Source of the DNA: Bradyrhizobium sp. LTSP885
GTDB lineage: Bacteria > Pseudomonadota > Alphaproteobacteria > Rhizobiales > Xanthobacteraceae
Length of the DNA: 64,000 bases
Assembly (NCBI RefSeq): GCF_000938305.1
Contig: NZ_JYMT01000015.1
Span: 123,369 to 187,368, forward strand
Direction of reading: 5' to 3'
Position 1 is the first letter of the stretch. Every line of letters starts with the position of its first letter. A program made the translations under genes and the position numbers. Of this stretch, positions 56,791 to 64,000 are shown piece by piece. Under the pieces are notes generated by a model, which saw only the letters and a program-made list of their open reading frames with translations, was not told where the DNA came from and searched no databases.

Positions 56791-57234
56791 CAAAACCCCT
56801 GTGTATCCTGTGAGTCGCTGTGGAGGCCGGGGAGGAAATTCCGGGGCCGGGAGCCGGCTCCTGTATATCTCATCCTTTTCTGCACAGCGCCTCCTAAGAG
56901 GATAAGTCAAAATCATCTGGGACGATGATAGTGAACATGTGTGGATTTGTCTCTTGATAAGCTGGCCACAGCGCAGCGCAAGCAATTGAGTCAAACGGTT
57001 GAATCCGGATCACCGGACGTCCCGGCCTGGATGTTGAGAGATGTGAAGAAGTCGCCGCGAACGGCTGAATAGTTTCTTATGAGTCCAATCCACCGTCACT
57101 TAGACTCAAACCTAAGATTCTAAAATTAATAGGTTTAGATAAGCCGAGCTTGCGGATAAGTATCCGTCCCTCGCTCGAAGAGCTTCGCTTGCAACGCTGA
57201 GAGCGCCCGAGCTGTTCCCTGGAAGGCACCTGCG
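56791..57234. other. Candidate chromosomal replication origin (oriC)
   Basis: A 444-base gene-free gap between the RP001-type gene and hemJ. Degenerate DnaA boxes (consensus TTATNCACA or its complement) occur at 56878-56886 (8 of 9), 57151-57159 (8 of 9) and, at 7 of 9, 56897-56905, 56940-56948, 56952-56960 and 57134-57142. An AT-rich segment at about 57097-57143 has the 7-bp dyad AAACCTA / TAGGTTT (57108-57114 with 57130-57136) and could unwind; CGGATA-AG-TATCCG at 57153-57166 is a further dyad. In Caulobacter and Rickettsia the origin lies between RP001 and hemE; hemE is absent here and hemJ takes its place. No perfect DnaA box is present. Confidence 0.55.
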
Positions 57235-57657
57235 ATGTACGAGTGGATCAAGGCGCTGCACATCATCGCCGTCATCTCGTGGATGGCGGGCATGCTCTAT
57301 TTGCCGCGGTTGTTCGTCTATCATTGCGAGGTGGAAGCCGGCTCGAAGCAATCGGAGACCTTCAAGGTCATGGAACGTCGGCTTTTGAAGGCGATCATCA
57401 ATCCTGCGATGATCGTCACCTGGCTTGCCGGGCTCTATTTGGTCTGGGCCGGACACTGGTACCTTTCGGGCTGGTTTCACGCCAAATTGGCGCTGGTGCT
57501 CGTCCTGTCCGGTGTCCACGGCTTTTTTTCACGCTGGGTGAAGGACTTCGCCGCTGACCGGAATCAGCGTAGCCAGAAATTCTACCGTATTATCAACGAG
57601 ATACCGACGATTCTGATGATCCTGATCGTGATTCTTGTGGTCGTGAAGCCGTTCTAG
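57235..57657 (+). CDS. hemJ: Protoporphyrinogen oxidase HemJ
   Basis: A 140-residue membrane protein with four helices that oxidises protoporphyrinogen IX to protoporphyrin. The helix-1 His is in IKALHIIAVISWMAGMLYLPRL and conserved charged positions include VYHCEVE and FKVMERRLLKAI. In many alphaproteobacteria hemE precedes it; here the origin-like gap does. It is followed by rho. Confidence 0.94.
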   Translation: MYEWIKALHIIAVISWMAGMLYLPRLFVYHCEVEAGSKQSETFKVMERRLLKAIINPAMIVTWLAGLYLVWAGHWYLSGWFHAKLALVLVLSGVHGFFSRWVKDFAADRNQRSQKFYRIINEIPTILMILIVILVVVKPF

Positions 57658-57694
57658 CAGGCCACCATGCTCAAGAAGCGGGCTTCAGTCCTTC

Positions 57695-57723
57695 TTGCGA
57701 AGTATCGATCGATTTTCTATATA
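57695..57723 (+). promoter_or_regulatory. Candidate housekeeping promoter of rho
   Basis: TTGCGA and TATATA separated by 17 bases, about 190 bases before rho. The match to -35 and -10 hexamers is 4 of 6 each. The intervening leader is long, consistent with autoregulation of rho, but no attenuator structure was established. Confidence 0.4.
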
Positions 57724-57912
57724 GGCCCTACCCCACCCCACGCAGGCGGATGTGGCTGCGTCTCGGTCTTTTTCTTGGACCGGCCGCCGCATCAGGTTTG
57801 AAGCCTCATCGGCACTTTCCTGGCTGAGACCTGCGGACCTTCCCTCTGCGTCCGCTTTTTCCAAAGCCACCTCGCATCCCTTCCCAACCTACTTCCTCAC
57901 AGGACGACCCCA

Positions 57913-59178
<1,266 letters not shown>

Positions 59179-59198
59179 GGCTACGGCCTGAGATGGAA

Positions 59199-59230
59199 GG
59201 GGCGCTTCGTGGGAACGGAGCGCCCTTTTT
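59199..59230 (+). terminator. Rho-independent terminator after rho
   Basis: GGGCGCT pairs with AGCGCCC around a 12-base loop, directly followed by TTTTT at 59226-59230. It begins 21 bases after the rho stop codon. Confidence 0.85.
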
Positions 59231-59495
59231 CATGCTGCGGCTTTGCTGCAGCGGAGTGCAGCATAGGCTGGTCGACTCCATTCGACCGAGCCAGATGTAA
59301 TATATTGATATCATTATCTTTTTATTGGAATGCCCGTGACTAGCGGTGACTAGCGGCCGCAACGGAGGTTTCCTGCAGCATTATTGCTGCGGCAATGCTG
59401 CAGTGAAATCCGGTTATATTGCATTGCAACATAGTCTGCGCGATACGCGAAGCGAAACGGCGTTGCGTTTGCCAAGGCGCTGGAACAAATAAGCG
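59231..59495. other. Repeat-bearing spacer between rho and mnmE
   Basis: No gene is supported. An AT-rich tract at about 59293-59330 is unusual for this genome. A tandem pair TGACTAGCGG lies at about 59337-59356, and a perfect 10-bp dyad CTGCAGCATT / AATGCTGCAG is at 59373-59382 with 59394-59403. Either the AT tract or the dyad may be regulatory for mnmE. Confidence 0.5.
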
Positions 59496-60830
59496 ATGCA
59501 TCCGCGCGACCAGACCATCTTTGCGCTTTCGTCCGGGCGGCCGCCGAGCGCCATTGCCATCATCAGGGTGTCTGGCCCAATGGCCGAGTCGGTGGTGCTG
59601 GCGCTGGCTGGCAAGATCCCGGTTCCGCGGATGGCAATCCGCGCGCTGCTTCGCGATTCGGATCGTCAGCCGATCGATGATGCCGTCGTCCTGTGGTTTC
59701 CCGGCCCGGCCAGCGCGACCGGCGAGGACGTTGCTGAATTTCATGTCCATGGCGGACGCGCGGTTCTGGCGGCAATGTTCAACGCGCTCGATGCGTTTGA
59801 AAGCGTGCGTGCCGCCGAGCCCGGCGAATTCACCCGCCGTGCCTTCGAGAACGGCAAGCTCGACCTGACCGAAGCCGAAGCCCTCGACGATCTCATCCAC
59901 GCCGATACCGACCGCCAGCGGCGCCAGGCGCTGCGTCAGTTGAAAGGGCTGCTCGGCGATCGCGCGCGCGACTGGCGTGAGCGGATCATTGCGGCGTCGG
60001 CGCTGATCGAGGCCGGCATCGATTTTTCCGATGAGGGCGACGTGCCCGCCGAGTTGATTGCGCCGGCGTTGGCAAGGATCAAATCGCTTCACGATGAGAT
60101 TCAAAAAGCCCTTGCGGCACAGGGCCAAAGTGAACGGCTGCGGGATGGCCTGGTGGTTGCGATCGCCGGGCCGCCGAATGTCGGCAAGTCGACCTTGATC
60201 AATCAGCTCGCGCGGCGCGAGGTCGCAATCGTCTCGCCGCATGCCGGCACGACGCGTGACGTGATCGAGGTGCAGCTCGACCTCGACGGCTATCCTGTCA
60301 CCGTGATCGACACCGCCGGCATTCGCGAGACCGACGATCCGGTCGAGCAGGAAGGCGTCCGCCGCGCACGTGCGCGGGCCGCCGAGGCGGATCTCGTGCT
60401 GTGGCTTGCGGATCGTGCGGGCGGCAGCGCCGCGCATCAGGGGGCTGCGCCAGTCTGGCTGGTGCACAACAAGATCGATCTGGACGCTGGAGGACCGACT
60501 GAACCAGGCGAGGGCGGAGCACGGCCGGAGTTCAGGATCTCGGCCGCTCGCGGCGATGGACTCTCGGAACTGATCAGGGCCTTGGTCGACTTCGCTCAGG
60601 ATTATTTTGGAACCAGCGAAGGTGCCTTGATCGGCCGGGCCCGGCAGCGCAAATTGCTGCAGGAGACGGTCGAGTCGCTGAGCCGCTGCATGCATGTGGT
60701 CGGGCAGGGCGAGGAACTCGCAGCGGAAGAGCTTCGCATCGCCGCCCATTCCCTCGGACGACTGCTCGGCCGGGTCGATGTCGAAGACATTCTCGACGTC
60801 ATCTTTCGGGAATTCTGTGTAGGGAAGTAA
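59496..60830 (+). CDS. mnmE: tRNA modification GTPase MnmE
   Basis: A 444-residue GTPase that, with MnmG, installs the cmnm5 group on U34 of tRNAs. The N-terminal tetrahydrofolate-binding domain ends near residue 120; the G domain has [14 protein letters not shown], a switch region with DTAG, and the C-terminus ends FCVGK, the conserved CxGK-type motif. Its partner mnmG follows after the parS cluster. Confidence 0.97.
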   Translation: MHPRDQTIFALSSGRPPSAIAIIRVSGPMAESVVLALAGKIPVPRMAIRALLRDSDRQPIDDAVVLWFPGPASATGEDVAEFHVHGGRAVLAAMFNALDAFESVRAAEPGEFTRRAFENGKLDLTEAEALDDLIHADTDRQRRQALRQLKGLLGDRARDWRERIIAASALIEAGIDFSDEGDVPAELIAPALARIKSLHDEIQKALAAQGQSERLRDGLVVAIAGPPNVGKSTLINQLARREVAIVSPHAGTTRDVIEVQLDLDGYPVTVIDTAGIRETDDPVEQEGVRRARARAAEADLVLWLADRAGGSAAHQGAAPVWLVHNKIDLDAGGPTEPGEGGARPEFRISAARGDGLSELIRALVDFAQDYFGTSEGALIGRARQRKLLQETVESLSRCMHVVGQGEELAAEELRIAAHSLGRLLGRVDVEDILDVIFREFCVGK

Positions 60831-60858
60831 TATTACTTCGTTCAGAGCCTGGTGCCAG

Positions 60859-60874
60859 TGTTTCACGTGAAACA
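60859..60874. promoter_or_regulatory. parS site 1 (perfect consensus)
   Basis: TGTTTCACGTGAAACA, the canonical 16-bp ParB-binding palindrome, 28 bases after the mnmE stop. Its centre is 44 bp from that of the next site. Confidence 0.93.
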
Positions 60875-60902
60875 ACGGCTGTCCCTGGATGCTCGGACAG
60901 GG

Positions 60903-60918
60903 TGTTTCACGTGAAACG
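60903..60918. promoter_or_regulatory. parS site 2
   Basis: TGTTTCACGTGAAACG, differing from the ParB consensus only at the last base. It lies between sites 1 and 3 with regular spacing. Confidence 0.9.
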
Positions 60919-60944
60919 GGCTGGGTTTAGGTCCGAACAACCCC

Positions 60945-60960
60945 TGTTTCACGTGAAACG
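60945..60960. promoter_or_regulatory. parS site 3
   Basis: TGTTTCACGTGAAACG, again one base from consensus, 58 bases before mnmG. Its centre is 42 bp from that of site 2, so the three sites lie on nearly the same face of the helix. Confidence 0.9.
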
Positions 60961-61017
60961 GCTCTCGCTCCAACTTCCTTCTTCCGGCTTTCATCACTCC
61001 GATATAGAAGTCCCGCC

Positions 61018-62901
61018 ATGACTTCACCGGCGGGCTCATTCGACGTCATCGTCATCGGCGGCGGCCATGCGGGCTGCGAGGCCGCGGCTGCGGCCGCCCG
61101 GATGGGTGCCGAGACGGCGCTGGTGACCCACCGTTTCTCGACCATCGGCGCGATGTCCTGCAATCCTGCGATCGGAGGGCTCGGCAAGGGTCATCTGGTG
61201 CGTGAGGTCGATGCCCTTGATGGTCTGATGGGCCGGGTTGCCGATGCCGGGGGCATCCAGTTCCGGATGCTCAACCGCCGGAAGGGACCCGCGGTCCGCG
61301 GGCCACGCGCCCAGGCCGACCGGAAGCTTTATGCGGCTGCGATGCAGGCCGCGATATCTGAGACCGCGAACCTCAGCGTCATCGAAGGCGAGGCTGACGA
61401 GCTGATTGTCACCGATGGACGCGTGACCGGCGTTCGCTTGGGCAATGGCCGGATTGTCTGCGCCGGTGCCGTCGTGATCACGACCGGGACCTTTCTGCGC
61501 GGTCTGATCCATCTCGGCGAGAAGAATTGGCCGGCGGGCCGGGTCGGCGAAGCGCCGGCCATGGGTCTTTCGACCTCCTTTGAACGGGCGGACTTCATCT
61601 TGGGCCGGCTCAAGACCGGGACCCCGCCGCGCCTCGACGGATCCACGATCGACTGGTCGGCAGTCGAAATGCAGCCGGGCGACGATCCGCCGGAGCCGTT
61701 TTCGGTGATGACGGACCGCATCACGACCCCCCAGATCCAGTGCGGCATCACCCGGACCACGCCGGCGACGCATGAGGTGATCCGGGCCAATGTGCATCGC
61801 TCGCCGATGTATTCCGGCCAGATCAAGAGCAGCGGACCGCGCTATTGCCCCTCGATCGAGGACAAGATCGTCCGCTTTGGTGATCGCGACGGCCATCAGA
61901 TCTTCCTGGAGCCGGAAGGGCTCGACGATACCACTGTCTATCCGAACGGCATCTCGACCTCGCTGCCGGAGGAGGTTCAGCTCGCGATTCTGGCCAGCAT
62001 TCCCGGCCTGGAGCGGGTGAGGATGGTCCGCCCGGGCTACGCCATCGAATACGACCACGTCGATCCCCGGGAGCTCGATCCGACCCTCCAGACCAAGCGC
62101 CTGCGGGGGCTTTTCCTGGCGGGCCAGATCAACGGTACCACGGGCTACGAAGAGGCGGCCGGGCAGGGCATTGTTGCGGGACTGAACGCAGCATTGACCG
62201 CGAGCGGCGCGGATCCGATCGTATTCGACCGCGCCGACGGCTATCTCGGTGTGATGATCGACGATCTCGTCACCCGCGGGATCACCGAGCCCTATCGTAT
62301 GTTCACCTCACGTGCCGAATACCGGCTGACGCTGCGGGCCGACAATGCCGACCAGCGGCTCACCGACAAGGGAATTGCGCTCGGATGCGTCGGTGCGGCC
62401 CGCACGGAGCGCCACCGGACCAAGATGGCTGCACTTGAGGCGGCGAAGACCTTGGCGAAGTCGCTCTCGATCACCCCGAACGAGGCTACGAAGCACGGGC
62501 TGTCGCTCAACCGCGACGGCCACCGCCGCTCGGCCTTCGAGCTGCTGGCCTATCCCGAGATCGAGTGGCCCGCCGTCCAGGCGATCTGGCCGGAGTTGTC
62601 GGCCATTGACCCGGCGATTGCGGTCCATCTCGAGATCGACGCCAAATACGACGTCTACCTGAAGCGCCAGACCGCTGATGTCGATGCCTTCCGGCGCGAC
62701 GAGGGTCTGGTATTGACCGACGTCGACTATGCCGATGTGCCCGGTCTTTCGAACGAAGCGCGCGCCAAGCTGGAGAAGGCGCAGCCGCGGACCGTTGGCC
62801 AGGCGGGCCGCATCGACGGCATGACGCCGGCGGCGCTCGGCATTCTGGCGGCCTATCTGCGGCGCGAGGCGCGGCGAAAGACCGCCAAGGTGACTGCGTA
62901 G
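61018..62901 (+). CDS. mnmG: tRNA uridine 5-carboxymethylaminomethyl modification enzyme MnmG (GidA)
   Basis: A 627-residue FAD enzyme acting with MnmE on tRNA U34. The FAD motif is [40 protein letters not shown] follows, and the [21 protein letters not shown] landmark is in the middle. The C-terminal helical domain binds MnmE. It is flanked by parS sites on both sides, an arrangement of the gidA-gidB-parAB region near alphaproteobacterial origins. Confidence 0.97.
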   Translation: MTSPAGSFDVIVIGGGHAGCEAAAAAARMGAETALVTHRFSTIGAMSCNPAIGGLGKGHLVREVDALDGLMGRVADAGGIQFRMLNRRKGPAVRGPRAQADRKLYAAAMQAAISETANLSVIEGEADELIVTDGRVTGVRLGNGRIVCAGAVVITTGTFLRGLIHLGEKNWPAGRVGEAPAMGLSTSFERADFILGRLKTGTPPRLDGSTIDWSAVEMQPGDDPPEPFSVMTDRITTPQIQCGITRTTPATHEVIRANVHRSPMYSGQIKSSGPRYCPSIEDKIVRFGDRDGHQIFLEPEGLDDTTVYPNGISTSLPEEVQLAILASIPGLERVRMVRPGYAIEYDHVDPRELDPTLQTKRLRGLFLAGQINGTTGYEEAAGQGIVAGLNAALTASGADPIVFDRADGYLGVMIDDLVTRGITEPYRMFTSRAEYRLTLRADNADQRLTDKGIALGCVGAARTERHRTKMAALEAAKTLAKSLSITPNEATKHGLSLNRDGHRRSAFELLAYPEIEWPAVQAIWPELSAIDPAIAVHLEIDAKYDVYLKRQTADVDAFRRDEGLVLTDVDYADVPGLSNEARAKLEKAQPRTVGQAGRIDGMTPAALGILAAYLRREARRKTAKVTA

Positions 62902-62917
62902 CGTTTCACGTGAAACG
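62902..62917. promoter_or_regulatory. parS site 4, abutting the mnmG stop codon
   Basis: CGTTTCACGTGAAACG, a perfect 16-bp palindrome that keeps the GTTTCACGTGAAAC core of parS and differs from consensus at both outer bases. It starts at the base after the mnmG stop codon. Confidence 0.8.
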
Positions 62918-62944
62918 AGACGGGACGGTCACCTCCGTCATTGC

Positions 62945-62974
62945 TGTGCAAGTTCACTAATTCGCTGATTGAAT
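62945..62974 (+). repeat. Left terminal inverted repeat of the IS
   Basis: A 30-bp end sequence starting TGTGCAAGTTCACTAATTCG, perfectly complementary to the right end at 63963-63992. Confidence 0.95.
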
Positions 62975-62993
62975 TCTCTTGCGGGAGGATTCG

Positions 62994-63980
62994 ATGCGCG
63001 ACAACAGCTACGACCGGACGATTGAGCGGAACTACCTGCAGAAGTGGCGGTTCCTGATCCCGGAATACGAGGCGGTGAAAGCCGGGCGGTCGGCAACGTT
63101 CCGCCGGGTCGGAGATTTTTATCGGCATCACGGCACCTGCTCGCAAACCTTCCGGAAGTGTTACAACCGCTATTTGCAAAGCGGCGAGGAGGCCGACCTC
63201 TTGCCGCGGCGGCGCGGACCGAAGTGGAAGGAACGGCGCGAACCGGAAGGCATCGAGGCCGAGATCGTTGCTTGCCGCCAGAGGGGGATGAACCGCTACG
63301 AGATCCATGCTGTCTTGCGCGAGCGGCGCGATACGCTACCCTCGCCGTCGACGATCTACCGGGTCCTGAAACGCTATCATCTGAACCGGCGCACGCCGGC
63401 GATGCGCGAGGAGAAACGCCGCATTATCAAGGACAAGCTCGGCGAACTTGGCCATGTCGATCTGCATCAGCTGCCACGCGACGTGTTCCTGGCGCCACCC
63501 CCGGCCACGGCCTATATCGTCAGCCTGATCGACAGCTGCTCGCGCCTGGCCTGGGCCGAGGTCATCACCTCCAAGAAAGCCTTGCCGGTCATGTTCAGGA
63601 CGCTGAAGATGATCAACACCCTCAACGTCACCTATGGGCTGGTCTTCGCCGAAATCATGTCCGACAACGGCGCCGAGTTCGCATCCCGAAACAACCGTGA
63701 AGAGCATCCCTTCGAAGCCATGCTCCTCGAACTCGGCATCAAGCATCGCTACACCAGACCCTATCGGCCGCAGACCAACGGCAAGATCGAACGGTTCTGG
63801 CGTACCCTCGACGACGACGTCATCGATGGGGCAACCTTCGATAACCTCGATCACTTCGCCAATGAACTCTTCGAGTACCTGATCTACTACAACAACCACA
63901 GGCCTCATCAGGCCCTTGGCGGCCAGACACCAAAGGACTTCGCTGCGACCAAAACTGAACCCATTCAATCAGCGAATTAG
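62994..63980 (+). CDS. IS481-family DDE transposase
   Basis: A 328-residue transposase. A helix-turn-helix N-terminal region (residues about 30-130, with FYRHHGTCSQTFRKCYNRYL) is followed by the integrase core: Asp156 in GHVDLHQL, Asp224 in IMSDNGAEF and Glu266 in QTNGKIERFWR, and the common YNNHRPHQALGGQTP ending. GGGAGG at 62983-62988 precedes the ATG. The reading frame is intact, so the enzyme may be active. Confidence 0.93.
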   Translation: MRDNSYDRTIERNYLQKWRFLIPEYEAVKAGRSATFRRVGDFYRHHGTCSQTFRKCYNRYLQSGEEADLLPRRRGPKWKERREPEGIEAEIVACRQRGMNRYEIHAVLRERRDTLPSPSTIYRVLKRYHLNRRTPAMREEKRRIIKDKLGELGHVDLHQLPRDVFLAPPPATAYIVSLIDSCSRLAWAEVITSKKALPVMFRTLKMINTLNVTYGLVFAEIMSDNGAEFASRNNREEHPFEAMLLELGIKHRYTRPYRPQTNGKIERFWRTLDDDVIDGATFDNLDHFANELFEYLIYYNNHRPHQALGGQTPKDFAATKTEPIQSAN

Positions 63981-63992
63981 TGAACTTGCACA
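63963..63992 (-). repeat. Right terminal inverted repeat of the IS
   Basis: Exact reverse complement of the left end at 62945-62974; the transposase stop codon lies inside it, at 63978-63980. Confidence 0.95.
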
Positions 63993-64000
63993 ATTGCGAG

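Larger units (their letters stand above)
62940..63997 (+). mobile_element. Complete IS481-family insertion sequence with target duplication
   Basis: The element proper is 62945-63992, 1048 bp, bounded by perfect 30-bp inverted repeats beginning TGTGCAAGTTC and flanked by the 5-bp direct repeat ATTGC (62940-62944 and 63993-63997). One transposase gene fills the interior. Length, the TGT ends and the DDE transposase fit IS481. Intact ends and duplication suggest a recent insertion. Confidence 0.93.

Noticed and set aside
56791..57234. Perfect DnaA box TTATCCACA in the origin-like gap
   Set aside because: None was found on either strand; only degenerate boxes with one or two mismatches exist, so oriC is reported as a candidate only.
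59340..60875. 511-codon minus-strand frame opposite mnmE
   Set aside because: mnmE carries GTPase motifs and the terminal CVGK; the opposite frame begins in the parS palindrome (MFHVKH) and has no domain.
61036..62058. 340-codon minus-strand frame opposite mnmG
   Set aside because: A shadow of mnmG codon bias; no motif and no ribosome site.

Overview
The window looks like the origin-proximal part of a Bradyrhizobium-type alphaproteobacterial chromosome. This rests on the GC-rich, Rhizobiales-like protein sequences, an RpoH promoter of the alphaproteobacterial type before dnaK, and blocks of gene order common in this group: hisB-hisH-hisA-hisF-hisE-coaA, PBP activator/rsmI/yraN/gshB, hslVU, maf/PPSR/hemJ/rho, and mnmE/mnmG with parS sites. 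No rRNA, tRNA or CRISPR array was seen.

Layout. 1-8.5 kb is accessory metabolism: a PP-loop ATPase fragment, a Tat-exported FAD amine oxidase, a YiiX-like cysteine hydrolase, then a divergent catabolic unit (CaiB CoA-transferase and HMG-CoA-lyase-like enzyme on one side, LysR regulator and MFS importer on the other). 8.45-14.44 kb is a compact minus-strand cluster: an EmrA-like adaptor and DHA2 pump, then a type III polyketide synthase, an isoprenylcysteine-methyltransferase-like membrane enzyme and a second DHA2 pump, with overlapping start and stop codons. It reads as synthesis, O-methylation and export of an alkylpyrone or alkylresorcinol-like lipid, and is the best candidate for a little-described system. 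14.5-24.1 kb holds repair (nth, an Ada-like protein), housekeeping genes (gpmA, dapB, pyrF, pmtA) and dnaJ/dnaK. 24.7-31.3 kb holds an exported nicotinamidase, grpE, hrcA, rph, rdgB and hemW. 31.3-41.3 kb holds cell-envelope and RNA-modification genes, gshB, a YifB ATPase and a hybrid histidine kinase. 41.3-48.7 kb has the his/coaA operon and hslVU. 48.9-56 kb has Smr, mltA, a Tim44-like protein, secB, dnaQ, coaE and maf.

56-64 kb is origin and partition territory. The 444-base gap between the PPSR (RP001-type) gene and hemJ carries degenerate DnaA-box-like sequences and an AT-rich hairpin, and is proposed as oriC. About 4 kb on, three parS palindromes lie between mnmE and mnmG and a fourth touches the mnmG stop codon. 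Immediately after it sits a complete IS481-type insertion sequence (perfect 30-bp terminal repeats, 5-bp target duplication), where rsmG-parA-parB would be expected.

Several families of intergenic palindromes recur through the window. Many genes overlap by 1-4 bases (ATGA, GTGA, TGATG), indicating translational coupling within operons. All start choices and functional calls are made by reading the sequence; no database search was run.
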